Shown: positions 1 through 7,893, numbered from the stretch's first letter. The stretch is 18,556 nucleotides of DNA from DASPOJ01 sp050014395 (GCA_050014395.1 JBEKDK010000059.1:1-18556), one strand, 5' to 3'. The notes: generated from the sequence alone by a model not told the origin. A program made the numbers and translations.

Positions 1-1
1 C

Positions 2-850
2 GAGAACGTGAGGAAGTACGATGCGCTGCTTCTGCCGAATATCGCGTTGTTGAGTGGTGCGCAGTGCCAACAGTTGCACGATTACGTCGCGGCGGGCGGA
101 TCATTGCTGGCCTCATTTGAAACCGGGATGTACACGGAGCGGAATGAACGCCGCGCTGATTTTGGATTGGCCGATCTTTTCGGGATTCACGCTCTGGGCG
201 CCGCGAAGACGACGAATGGAAATGGATTTCTGGCGCGCATCGAACGGAGTCACGAGATTGTGGAGGGCTTTCGGGACACGGACTGGATTCCGGGAGCGCA
301 ATATTTGATTCCGATTGCGCCGGTGGACAATCCGATTCTGACGGTCGTGCCGCCGTACGTCGCGTATCCGCCGGAACTTTCGTATCCGCCGGTGCCGAAG
401 ACGAACGATCCGGCGATCGTCGCAAAACAAATCGGCGCGAGCCGGCTGGTTTATTTTCCCAGCGACGTCGAACGAACGATGTGGCGATCGGGGAATACGG
501 ACCTGAGCCGGCTGCTGCAAAATGCGGTGCAATGGGTGACGCACGGGAATGCGCCGGTGTGCGTGCAAGGCGATGGGATCATCGAAACTTTTGCGTGGGA
601 GACAGACGCGGGCTTTGCGTTGCACGTGCTCAACTATACGAATCCCAACGCGCACAAGGGTTGGATACGCAACTTCCACGCGATCGGAGAACAGCGAGTG
701 AAGATGACGCTGCCCGCGGGAAGAAAGGTGTCGCGCGTACAGTTACTTCGGGCCGAAACGACGATTCCATTCCGCCAAAACGGGAACATCGTTGAGTTTG
801 TGATTCCGAGTGTGCTGGACTACGAAGTCGCTGCGATGTACTCGGCGTGA
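2..850 (+). CDS. C-terminal part of a glycoside-hydrolase-like protein (beta-galactosidase trimerisation-type domain), 5' partial
   Basis: The frame is open at the left edge and ends at TGA 848-850, so the start lies outside the window. The first ~160 residues resemble the class I amidotransferase-like (flavodoxin-fold) domain that follows the TIM barrel in GH42-type beta-galactosidases and related acidobacterial hydrolases: 'YDALLLPNIALLS', then 'LHDYVAAGGSLLASFETG', where a hydrolase active-site partner would follow. The segment 'RLVYFPSDVERTMW' and the closing region 'ETTIPFRQNGNIVEFVIP' fit the small beta-sandwich at the C-terminus of such proteins. The catalytic barrel is not visible, so neither substrate nor activity can be assigned. 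It is separated from the next gene by a non-coding gap with a terminator-like hairpin, so it probably belongs to a different transcription unit. The fold-family call is fairly secure; a true glycosidase function is inferred. Confidence 0.7.
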   Translation, partial: ENVRKYDALLLPNIALLSGAQCQQLHDYVAAGGSLLASFETGMYTERNERRADFGLADLFGIHALGAAKTTNGNGFLARIERSHEIVEGFRDTDWIPGAQYLIPIAPVDNPILTVVPPYVAYPPELSYPPVPKTNDPAIVAKQIGASRLVYFPSDVERTMWRSGNTDLSRLLQNAVQWVTHGNAPVCVQGDGIIETFAWETDAGFALHVLNYTNPNAHKGWIRNFHAIGEQRVKMTLPAGRKVSRVQLLRAETTIPFRQNGNIVEFVIPSVLDYEVAAMYSA

Positions 851-851
851 G

Positions 852-872
852 TCGCTGCGCAGCGATTTCTTT
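852..872 (+). terminator. candidate intrinsic terminator after the glycoside-hydrolase-like gene
   Basis: The palindrome TCGCTGCGCAGCGA (852-865) begins one base after the stop codon. It can fold as a 5-bp stem with a 4-nt loop and is followed by TTTCTTT (866-872). The stem is short for a strong terminator and the T tract is interrupted, so this is a moderate candidate. Its position directly after a stop codon and before a regulatory-looking gap supports it. Confidence 0.4.
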
Positions 873-961
873 CCGGACAGATCCGAAGCGATTGCCATGG
901 GACGGCAATGGGCAGAATTCGCGGCCGGAGGTAGTACAAAACAATTATAAAGCGCGCTTTT

Positions 962-979
962 TTGTGACTGGCGTCACAA
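962..979 (+). promoter_or_regulatory. CRP/FNR-type operator (TGTGA-N6-TCACA) upstream of the DAHP synthase operon
   Basis: The sequence TTGTGACTGGCGTCACAA is a perfect 7-bp inverted repeat around a 4-nt spacer. Its core is the exact CRP-family consensus TGTGA-N6-TCACA (963-978). It sits in the only sizeable non-coding gap of the plus strand, centred about 65 nt before the chosen GTG start of the downstream gene. The match and symmetry are seen directly. That a CRP/FNR-family regulator binds here and controls the seven-gene run is inferred. No convincing -35/-10 pair was identified nearby, so activation versus repression cannot be judged. Confidence 0.5.
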
Positions 980-1034
980 GTCTCTGTCTCATCCATCACA
1001 TCATTGATTTTGCCACGTCTTTAGTCTGCTTGCG

Positions 1035-1928
1035 GTGATCGCAAACCCTCATTGGCAGCGGCAATTCTCGTGTTTCGATCGGGTTGTGAAGACCGACGAA
1101 CGATTCCAAACAATTGTTAACATGGGAGGACTCGCCATAGGCAGCGGCGGCGAATTCGTGGTCATGGCGGGACCTTGCGCCGTCGAATCCGAACGGCAGT
1201 TGTTGCGAACTGCCGACGCCGTCGCCGCCGCGGGGGCGCGTGTGTTGCGAGGCGGCGCCTACAAGGGGCGGTCGTCTCCGTACTCGTTCCAGGGACTCGG
1301 CGTGGAAGGTCTGAAGCTGCTCGCAAAAGCGAGGGAACGGACTGGCCTGGCGGTCGTTACGGAAGTGCTGTGCCCGGAAGATGTCAGCGTTGTGGCGGAA
1401 TATGCGGACATCATGCAAGTGGGAACGCGCAGCATGGAGAATTATTCGCTGCTCGCGGCGCTAGGCGAGTGCGGGCGTCCGGTGCTGTTGAAGCGGGGTA
1501 TGACGGCGCGCCTAGAGGAGTTGCTGCACTCCGCACAGGTGATCGCCGCCAGCGGGAATCCCAACGTTATTCTTTGCGAGCGCGGCATCCGCACATTCGA
1601 GACGGCGACGCGCAACACTTTGGACATTGGCGCGGTGGCGGTGCTGAAAACCGTGTCGCACCTTCCGGTGATCGTGGATCCGAGCCATGCGGCTGGCGTG
1701 CGCTCGATCGTGCCGATGCTGGCACGCGCGGCGGCGGTCGTCGGCGCCGACGGGCTGCTGGTGGAGGTGCATCCCGATCCTGAAGAAGCGATGAGCGATG
1801 GCGAGCAATCGCTGACATTCGATCAGTTCCGGGAAATGATGCGCGACTTGCGGCGATACGTTCCGATTTCGCGTGGTTGTGAAGACGCTTGCTTGCGGGC
1901 GTTTGCCGCGGAAGGTGCGGCGAAGTGA
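1035..1928 (+). CDS. aroF: 3-deoxy-7-phosphoheptulonate (DAHP) synthase, type I-beta (KDO8PS-like)
   Basis: This enzyme condenses phosphoenolpyruvate with erythrose-4-phosphate, the first step of the shikimate pathway, in the cytosol. Family signatures run in order: GPCAVES (residues 46-52, containing the metal-ligand Cys), YKGRSSPYSFQGLG (76-89, phosphate/E4P loop), QVGTRSMENYSLL, PVLLKRGM, ILCERGIRTFE, and VIVDPSHAAG near the C-terminus. The E4P loop reads GRSSP where PRTSP is usual. The start is uncertain. ATG 1122 would cut into the strand before GPC that homologues usually retain ('VVKTDERFQTIV...GGLAIGSGG'), so GTG 1035 is preferred. The frame is open back to a stop at 1005-1007, which leaves no room for the ~70-90-residue N-terminal regulatory domain found in many type I-beta enzymes. 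The stop overlaps the next gene's GTG start (GTGA), so it is probably translationally coupled to an exported haem protein, an odd partner. Family assignment is very secure. Confidence 0.92.
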   Translation: MIANPHWQRQFSCFDRVVKTDERFQTIVNMGGLAIGSGGEFVVMAGPCAVESERQLLRTADAVAAAGARVLRGGAYKGRSSPYSFQGLGVEGLKLLAKARERTGLAVVTEVLCPEDVSVVAEYADIMQVGTRSMENYSLLAALGECGRPVLLKRGMTARLEELLHSAQVIAASGNPNVILCERGIRTFETATRNTLDIGAVAVLKTVSHLPVIVDPSHAAGVRSIVPMLARAAAVVGADGLLVEVHPDPEEAMSDGEQSLTFDQFREMMRDLRRYVPISRGCEDACLRAFAAEGAAK

Positions 1929-3283
1929 ACTCGCGCACGGCCATGATTTTCGGTTGCGTCTTCATTGCGCTGGCGTTGTATGCGGGCCTTTCGAGCGCGA
2001 GTGTGTCCGACCCTCCGCTGCTGTACACCGTCGCGCGTGAGTACAGTCCGCTGGCCTGGATGCAGGGAGGCGAGCGATTCCAGCAGGGCGCGGCAATTTT
2101 TCTGACGGAGCACGGGAAGCGGCGCGCACTGGCGCCGGAATTTGCGGCGTCGGCAGATGCGGATGTGTCGTTCGACGGGAAGACTGTTTTGTTTGCCGGG
2201 AAGCAGTGGAAAGGCGATCACTGGCAGATCTGGGAAGCTCCCGTGCAAGCGGGCGCGGCGCGACAAGTGACGCATTGCGACGGCGATTGCGTGCGGCCGC
2301 TTTACGTGCCGCCGGACCGAGTGGTGTATGCGCGAAAGATGGCCGGCAGGTTCGTGCTGGAAATTGTTTCGCTGAGTGACAGCACGGCGTCTGCGGTGCA
2401 ACTCACATACACGCCGGGGAATTCGCTGCCGCTGGACATTTTGCGGGACGGACGCGTGCTATTTGAATCGGCGTATCCGCTGGGCGGAGGCGCGATTTCC
2501 GAGCTCTACACGGTTTACACCGATGGCAGCGGGATCGAAGCGTACCGCTGCGATCACGGCGATTCGCGCTATTCGGGAAAGCAGATATCTTCCGGAGACA
2601 TCGTGTTTGCACATGCGGGAGGATTGGCTCGCTTCACTTCGGCTTTGGCGCACGAGGTGGCGATTCCCGCGCCTGCGGGCGCGTATGCGGGCGATGTGAT
2701 CGAGATGCCGACGGGCGAATGGCTGGTCAGCTGGCGTTCTGGGGCGCAGAAGAACTTCGAGCTGCGGAAATGGAAACCCGGCGCGCCCGATCTTCAGGCG
2801 GAAGTGAACGAAAGCGATGCGAACGTGGTGCAGCCTGCGCTGGTGATGGAGCGAACGGTACCGAACGTTCATCCTTCCGGCCTGCATGATTGGACCTACG
2901 CAAATTTGCTTTGCCTGTGCGCCTATACGTCCAAGCTGCACATTGTGGATGGCTCGATCGCGGCTGTGCGGGTTTACGGGCGCGGCGCGTCGGGGACGCC
3001 GCAAGTGCTGGGTACGGCGCCGGTCGAAAAGGATGGATCGTTTTATGTGCGCGTTCCCGGGAATCAGCCGCTAAGGATCGAGCTGCTGGATAAATCTGGG
3101 AATAGTTTGCAGAAAGAAGCTGGATGGTTCTGGGCGCGCGGCGGTGAACAGCGAGTTTGCGTCGGGTGCCATGCGGGGCCGGAGACGGCGCCGGAAAATG
3201 CCGTCCCGGCCGTGTTTCAGCGCTCAACCGACCCGGCGGACATGACCACTGGCAAGCAACATTCGACTTCGGGAGGGCACTGA
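1925..3283 (+). CDS. exported HzsA-related beta-propeller protein with one c-type haem site
   Basis: The GTG start at 1925 overlaps the preceding stop and has GAAGGTG 7 nt upstream; an in-frame ATG at 1943 is the alternative. The 452-residue product begins with a hydrophobic signal segment (about residues 7-26). Residues ~30-310 look like TolB/PD40-type propeller blades ('DADVSFDGKTVLFAGK', 'DILRDGRVLFESAYP', 'LYTVYTDGSG'). The following region, with 'LGTAPVEKDGSFYVRVP', 'LRIELLDKSGN' and then CVGCH (412-416), matches the pattern seen in proteins labelled hydrazine synthase alpha-subunit related: a propeller, a small beta domain, then a CXXCH haem site. The tail is His/Ser-rich. Only one CXXCH is present and there is no anammox context, so hydrazine synthesis is not implied. 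The likely role is periplasmic electron transfer or oxidation, perhaps with the next two gene products. Domain calls are good; function is unknown. Confidence 0.82.
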   Translation: MNSRTAMIFGCVFIALALYAGLSSASVSDPPLLYTVAREYSPLAWMQGGERFQQGAAIFLTEHGKRRALAPEFAASADADVSFDGKTVLFAGKQWKGDHWQIWEAPVQAGAARQVTHCDGDCVRPLYVPPDRVVYARKMAGRFVLEIVSLSDSTASAVQLTYTPGNSLPLDILRDGRVLFESAYPLGGGAISELYTVYTDGSGIEAYRCDHGDSRYSGKQISSGDIVFAHAGGLARFTSALAHEVAIPAPAGAYAGDVIEMPTGEWLVSWRSGAQKNFELRKWKPGAPDLQAEVNESDANVVQPALVMERTVPNVHPSGLHDWTYANLLCLCAYTSKLHIVDGSIAAVRVYGRGASGTPQVLGTAPVEKDGSFYVRVPGNQPLRIELLDKSGNSLQKEAGWFWARGGEQRVCVGCHAGPETAPENAVPAVFQRSTDPADMTTGKQHSTSGGH

Positions 3284-3284
3284 C

Positions 3285-4946
3285 ATGCTGGCTCGGCTTA
3301 CGATCGTCCTGTTGCTGATCGCGCCCGCCGCGCTGGCGCAAACGTCTTCCGTGCCGACGTCAACGGCGGCGACGAGTCCAGAGGCGTCGACGATCCGCTT
3401 CGAGGATGCGACCGCGACTTCTGGCATTCAATTCACGCACAGTTTCGGCGCAGAGAAACTCGGCTCGCTGCTCGAAGGCACTGGGTCAGGTTGCGTTTGG
3501 TTCGATTACAACAACGATGGCTTGCCCGATCTCTACGTGCTTAGCGGAATGCCGCTGGGCGACAACATGCATCCTTACCCGCTGAAAAATCCTCCGGCGG
3601 AAGCCCCGCACAATCATCTTTACAGGAACAACGGCGATGGGACTTTCACGGATGTCACCGAGCAGGCGGGAGTGGCGGCGAATATTTACGGAATGGCGGC
3701 GATCGCCGCTGATTTCGATAACGACGGCTACGAAGATTTATTTGTGACTGGATATGGCCGCTCGATTCTGTACCACAACAACGGCGATGGAACGTTCACA
3801 GACGTCACGGCGAAGGCCGGGATCAACGTTGAAGGCTGGTCGATCAGCTCCGCGTGGCTGGACTACGATCGCGACGGTTGCGTCGATTTGTTCGTCGGCA
3901 GATACGTGAAGTTCGATCCCACCTATCGCAACTATTATGCTGCCGACAATTATCCGGGGCCGCTCAATTACGCGCCGACCGCAAACCGGCTTTATCACAA
4001 CAATTGCAACGGCACTTTTACCGACGTAACGGATGCTTCGGGTATCGGTGCGTACGAGGGCCGCACGATGGGCGTCACCGCAGCAGATTTCAGCGGCGAC
4101 GGCTGGCCGGACATCTACGTTTCCAACGACAAGACGCAGAATTTTTTGTTCCACAACAAGCACGACGGAACGTTTGAAGAAATCGCAGATCAGCTGGGCG
4201 TCGCCTTCGGACAAAACGGCGAGATGACATCGTCGATGGGGCCGATTGCCGCGGACATCGAAGGCAAAGGATCGCTGGACCTGTGGGTGACGGACTCAAA
4301 CAACGATCGGCTGATGCGCAATCTCGGAAAGCTGGGATTTGAGGACATCACGGCCAGCTCGGCGATCTCCGCGGATAACGGCCAGTATGTGAGTTGGGGC
4401 AGCGGCGTCTACGATTTCGATAACGACGGCTGGCTGGACATTCTGGTGTTCCACGGCGGATTGATTCACCTGATTCCGCAGGAGCCTTCGCTTTTTCGTG
4501 GAGTGGGAGACGGCAAATTTGTCGATGTTTCACGCGAAGCGGGGCCGGTGCTGGATGTGAAGACGGTTTCGCGCGGCGCGTGCTTCGCCGATTACCTGAA
4601 CAACGGCAAGATGGACGCATTCGTGGTGAACCTGGGCGGGCGCGGGATGCTGCTGCGCAACGTTTCGCAGAACAACAATCACTGGCTGACGATCGCGCTG
4701 CAAGGGAGAAAGAGCAATCGCGACGGCATTGGCGCGCGGCTGGAATTGACCGCCGGCGGGCGCACGCAGATGGCGGAGCGCGTGGCCGGGTCCGGCTATC
4801 TCTCGCAGGACGATGGGCGCGTGCATTTTGGGATCGGCGCGGCGACTCGCGTCGACAAGCTGATCATTCATTGGCCCAGCGGACGGCAACAGGTGCTATC
4901 GAATCTGACGGTCGATCGAATTCTGAAGGTGGTGGAACCGAAATGA
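3285..4946 (+). CDS. exported CRTAC1-family FG-GAP/VCBS repeat protein with ASPIC/UnbV domain
   Basis: ATG 3285 lies 1 nt after the previous stop, with GGGAGG (3271-3276) as a well-placed ribosome binding site. The 553-residue product starts with a clear signal peptide (MLARLTIVLLLIAPAALAQ, cleavage after about residue 19). From residue ~72 there are about seven calcium-binding-type FG-GAP blades, each with a D-x-D/N-x-D-G-like loop: DYNNDGLPDLYV, DFDNDGYEDLFV, DYDRDGCVDLFV, DFSGDGWPDIYV, DIEGKGSLDLWV, DFDNDGWLDILV and DYLNNGKMDAFV. Several are preceded by 'NNGDGTFTDVT' strands. The last ~90 residues (from 463) form an ASPIC/UnbV domain (NHWLTIALQGRKSNRDGIGARL, then 'LIIHWPSGRQQ'), typical of CRTAC1 proteins. 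It probably acts in the envelope as a seven-bladed propeller scaffold or binding protein. Its last bases overlap the next start (ATGA). No catalytic residues are recognisable. Confidence 0.92.
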   Translation: MLARLTIVLLLIAPAALAQTSSVPTSTAATSPEASTIRFEDATATSGIQFTHSFGAEKLGSLLEGTGSGCVWFDYNNDGLPDLYVLSGMPLGDNMHPYPLKNPPAEAPHNHLYRNNGDGTFTDVTEQAGVAANIYGMAAIAADFDNDGYEDLFVTGYGRSILYHNNGDGTFTDVTAKAGINVEGWSISSAWLDYDRDGCVDLFVGRYVKFDPTYRNYYAADNYPGPLNYAPTANRLYHNNCNGTFTDVTDASGIGAYEGRTMGVTAADFSGDGWPDIYVSNDKTQNFLFHNKHDGTFEEIADQLGVAFGQNGEMTSSMGPIAADIEGKGSLDLWVTDSNNDRLMRNLGKLGFEDITASSAISADNGQYVSWGSGVYDFDNDGWLDILVFHGGLIHLIPQEPSLFRGVGDGKFVDVSREAGPVLDVKTVSRGACFADYLNNGKMDAFVVNLGGRGMLLRNVSQNNNHWLTIALQGRKSNRDGIGARLELTAGGRTQMAERVAGSGYLSQDDGRVHFGIGAATRVDKLIIHWPSGRQQVLSNLTVDRILKVVEPK

Positions 4947-6787
4947 AATGGCGGCTCCCAGCGGCGACGCTGCTCGCGCTCGCGTGCATTTTGGCGGTGG
5001 CCGCTAAGACCACGGATGAACCCGCCTATCTTTCGCCGGGAGAGATGGTGGTCTCGCCCGATGGGCGCTTGCTCTACGTGGTGCTCGAGAAAAGCGACGA
5101 GCTGGGAGTTGTGGACACGCAGACCGGAAGCGTGGTGACGCGGATCGCTGTGGGACACGTGCCGCGGGGGCTGGGAATTTCTGCTGACGGCAAGCAAATC
5201 TATGTGGCGAATTCGTGGACGGATACGATTTCGGTGATCGATGCGGAGAAGCTCGAAGTCGTTCGCAGCTTGGCTACTGGATTTGAGCCGATCAGCGTAG
5301 TGGCCGATCAGCGCGGCGAAACGCTTTACGTCGCCAATCGGCTCAGCAACGATATTTCCGTAATCGATCTGCACAGCGGAGCTGAGATCAAGCGGCTCGC
5401 GGCCGGCGAGGGCGCCAGTTATTTGGCGCTTTCGCCGGATGGAACACGGATATTTTGCACGCATATCTATCCCAACATCGGCGCTAACCGGGCGCCGCCG
5501 GAATCTGAAATTACCGTCATCGATACCGCTACGCAGGAGGTTGTCGAGCGAAAGGCTTTGCACAATTCCGCTGGGGTTTTCCACCTAGCGCTCTCGTCCG
5601 ATGGGAAGCTGGGCGTGGCTGGACAGATTCGGCCAAAGAACCTGATTCCGATGGCGCACGTGGAGCACGGCTGGGTTTTTCAGGACTCGCTGGCGGTTTT
5701 TGGAAGCGATGTCGGAAGCGTGGTTCATGTACCGCTGGATGAACTCGATCGCTATTTCGCGATGCCGTTCAGCGCGGCGATCACGCCTGACAAGTCCAAA
5801 TTGTTTGTGAGCACGGCCGGTTCCGACAGCGTGACCGTGGTGGATATTCACTCGTTGCTGACGTTCATTCGCGCTGCGCACGGTTCGTTTGCCAACGATC
5901 TTTCGGCATCGGCGAATTATGTGACAGCCAGAATCCCAGTCGGCCGGAATCCTCGCGGCATTGTTCTTTCACCAGACGGCAAACGGCTTTACGTTGCCGA
6001 TCGAATGGATGATGCGATCGGCGTAATCGACACGGATTCCGAAAAGGTTGTCTCGACGATCGATTTGGGCGGCCCGAAAGTCGTCACTCCGATGCGGCGC
6101 GGTGAACAGATCTTTTACGACGCACGGTTCGCATTTCAGGGGCAATTTAGCTGTGCGAATTGCCACCTGGATGCCACCTTCGACAAATTGCAGTGGGACC
6201 TGGAGCCAGATGGAATGGGACTGAATATTGTCGCCAATCGCTCGCTGGAAGACCTGTGGGGCACGGAACCCTTCAAGTGGAACGGCAGCAATGCGACCAT
6301 CGCGACGGAATGCGGTCCGCGAACCGCGAAATTCATTTATCGCTCGCAGAGCTACAACGAAAAGGAGTTGGCGGACTTGGTGACCTATGTTCTTTCGATT
6401 CCCGTGCGGCCCAACCGCTACCGCCAGCCAAACGGCGAACTGACGCCCGCACAGGAACGTGGCAAGACGATCTTCGAAAGAACTAAGTACAAGGACGGCC
6501 GAACGATTCCCGTGAACGATCGATGTGCGACGTGCCACAGCGGGCCGAAGTACACGAACAATCATTCCTCGGATGTAGGCAGCGGCAAACCGACCGATAG
6601 CTCCGGGATGTTCGATACTCCGCATTTGCCTGATGTCGTCTATTTAGCGCCGTATTTGCACGATGGCTCGGCGCGATCTCTCGAAGAGGTTTGGACCGTG
6701 TTCAATCCAAACGATACTCACGGGATCACCAACGATCTGACGAAGGACGAGTTGAACGATCTGATCGAATACTTGAGGACGTTATGA
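4943..6787 (+). CDS. exported YVTN beta-propeller fused to a di-heme cytochrome c peroxidase/MauG-like region
   Basis: ATG 4943 overlaps the previous stop (ATGA). The 614-residue product has an N-terminal signal segment (MKWRLPAATLLALACILAVA). Residues ~30-390 contain YVTN-type propeller repeats ('GRLLYVVLEKSDELGVVD', 'KQIYVANSWTDTISVID', 'ETLYVANRLSNDISVID', 'KRLYVADRMDDAIGVID'). Two c-type haem sites follow: CANCH (404-408) and CATCH (528-532), 124 residues apart. The C-terminal 'DTPHLPDVVYLAPYLHDGSARSLEEVW' is the characteristic end of bacterial di-heme peroxidases and MauG. 'ADLVTYVLSIP' precedes the second haem domain. Known relatives reduce peroxide or oxidise protein or small-molecule substrates in the periplasm; which applies here is unknown. 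The propeller may present a partner or substrate. It shares its ends with both neighbours by 4-bp overlaps, so it is firmly inside the operon. Confidence 0.9.
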   Translation: MKWRLPAATLLALACILAVAAKTTDEPAYLSPGEMVVSPDGRLLYVVLEKSDELGVVDTQTGSVVTRIAVGHVPRGLGISADGKQIYVANSWTDTISVIDAEKLEVVRSLATGFEPISVVADQRGETLYVANRLSNDISVIDLHSGAEIKRLAAGEGASYLALSPDGTRIFCTHIYPNIGANRAPPESEITVIDTATQEVVERKALHNSAGVFHLALSSDGKLGVAGQIRPKNLIPMAHVEHGWVFQDSLAVFGSDVGSVVHVPLDELDRYFAMPFSAAITPDKSKLFVSTAGSDSVTVVDIHSLLTFIRAAHGSFANDLSASANYVTARIPVGRNPRGIVLSPDGKRLYVADRMDDAIGVIDTDSEKVVSTIDLGGPKVVTPMRRGEQIFYDARFAFQGQFSCANCHLDATFDKLQWDLEPDGMGLNIVANRSLEDLWGTEPFKWNGSNATIATECGPRTAKFIYRSQSYNEKELADLVTYVLSIPVRPNRYRQPNGELTPAQERGKTIFERTKYKDGRTIPVNDRCATCHSGPKYTNNHSSDVGSGKPTDSSGMFDTPHLPDVVYLAPYLHDGSARSLEEVWTVFNPNDTHGITNDLTKDELNDLIEYLRTL

Positions 6788-7848
6788 AAAGAAGCGTCGT
6801 TCTGACGATTGCGCTGGTTCTTATTACGGTACCGGTTCTGGCTGCGCTGCCGCAGATGCCGATGTTTCGCTGGGAGAATTTCACCACGGCGAATGGCTTG
6901 CCGAACAATCATGTGTTTTGCGTCTTAGTGGATGGCCCGCGCGTTTGGGCCGGCACGGAAAACGGTCTGGCGCTTTACGAGAATGGCAAGTGGAGAGTGT
7001 TCGGGACGGCCGACGGGCTCGGGCACCGCGCCGTTCTTTCGCTGGCGCTGGATCGGAGCACCGGCGACGTCTGGGCGGGCACGATGGGTGGACTGAGCCG
7101 CATCTCCGCGGGACGCATCGACACGTTCACGCAGTTGAATTCCGGGCTTGCGAACGACATCGTTTACGGCGTCGGCGTGCAGGGTGAGTTTGTTTGGGCC
7201 GCGACGGCGGCGGGGGCCAGCCGTCTGGATACGCGTACGTCGCAGTGGAGCATCTTCAACGAACGCAACACTCCGATGCATGAGATCTGGACGTACAGCG
7301 TCAGCGCCGGCGAGGACAAGGTTTATTACGCCGTCTGGGGGGGCGGCGTGCTGGAGTACGACATCAAGCGCGATTTCTGGAAGGATTATCGAGATCCCGA
7401 CGGCGAAACCGAACTGGTCCTTTTCAAAGATCAGGGCCTGATCCACGACATCACGACTTCCGTCAGCTACGTTGATAAAATCGTGTGGATCGCGACTTAT
7501 TTCGGGGCCAGCCGGTACGACGGGCGAAGCTGGCACAACTTCCTGACCAAAGACAGCGGCCTGCCGAGCAATTTCTTGAACCAGATCAAAGGCGTGGACG
7601 CGAACCGAGCGTGGTTTTCCACGGACAAAGGTCTCGCTTATTTCGACGGGACAAACTGGGCTGTGTACCGGCCGGCGCTGGACACCGGGAAACCGGAAAT
7701 GCTGGTGCGGGATGCGGATGGCAACACAACTCATGTCGACGTGGATTCCGCTCCAGCGCACAACTACATTTTGGGCGTGGATTTCCAGGGCGACGATCTT
7801 TGGGTGGCCACCGCGAAGGGATTGAGCCACGGCATTCGACAAAAGTGA
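6784..7848 (+). CDS. exported stand-alone two-component-regulator-type beta-propeller (Reg_prop repeats)
   Basis: ATG 6784 overlaps the stop of the preceding cytochrome gene (ATGA). The 354-residue product begins with a signal peptide (MKRSVVLTIALVLITVPVLAA). The rest consists of Reg_prop-like blades: 'FTTANGLPNNHVFCVLVDG', 'VWAGTENGLALYENGKW', 'VWAGTMGGLSRISAGRI', 'VWAATAAGASRLDTRTSQW', 'VWIATYFGASRYDGRSW', and 'AWFSTDKGLAYFDGTNW'. Such repeats normally form the periplasmic sensor of hybrid two-component systems. Here there is no transmembrane segment after the propeller and no kinase, cyclase or DNA-binding domain, so it is a free periplasmic propeller. It is the fourth propeller protein in a row. 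A ligand-binding or assembly role with its cytochrome neighbour is inferred from coupling only. Confidence 0.87.
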   Translation: MKRSVVLTIALVLITVPVLAALPQMPMFRWENFTTANGLPNNHVFCVLVDGPRVWAGTENGLALYENGKWRVFGTADGLGHRAVLSLALDRSTGDVWAGTMGGLSRISAGRIDTFTQLNSGLANDIVYGVGVQGEFVWAATAAGASRLDTRTSQWSIFNERNTPMHEIWTYSVSAGEDKVYYAVWGGGVLEYDIKRDFWKDYRDPDGETELVLFKDQGLIHDITTSVSYVDKIVWIATYFGASRYDGRSWHNFLTKDSGLPSNFLNQIKGVDANRAWFSTDKGLAYFDGTNWAVYRPALDTGKPEMLVRDADGNTTHVDVDSAPAHNYILGVDFQGDDLWVATAKGLSHGIRQK

Positions 7849-7880
7849 AGTGGGGAACGAGGAACGGAAGGGAAGCATTC

Positions 7881-7886
7881 AGGAGG
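7881..7886 (+). promoter_or_regulatory. strong Shine-Dalgarno site for the RidA-family gene
   Basis: AGGAGG ends 7 nt before ATG 7894 and is the strongest ribosome binding site noticed in the window. It fixes the start of the RidA-family gene, the only plus-strand operon member separated from its predecessor by more than 2 nt (45 nt). Confidence 0.75.
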
Positions 7887-7893
7887 AACGATC

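Noticed and set aside
949..963. AAAGCGCGCTTT plus T's as a second intrinsic terminator
   Set aside because: As a hairpin it gives only a 4-bp stem, three of them A-T. It is listed as an unexplained palindrome instead.
1925..3283. Hydrazine synthase alpha subunit
   Set aside because: Only one CXXCH is present, partner beta/gamma subunits are absent and nothing else suggests anammox. The resemblance is to the broader HzsA-related group only.
4580..4942. Upstream extension of the YVTN-cytochrome frame
   Set aside because: It overlaps the conserved UnbV domain of the preceding gene and lacks a signal peptide; ATG 4943 gives a proper signal sequence and a 4-bp overlap.
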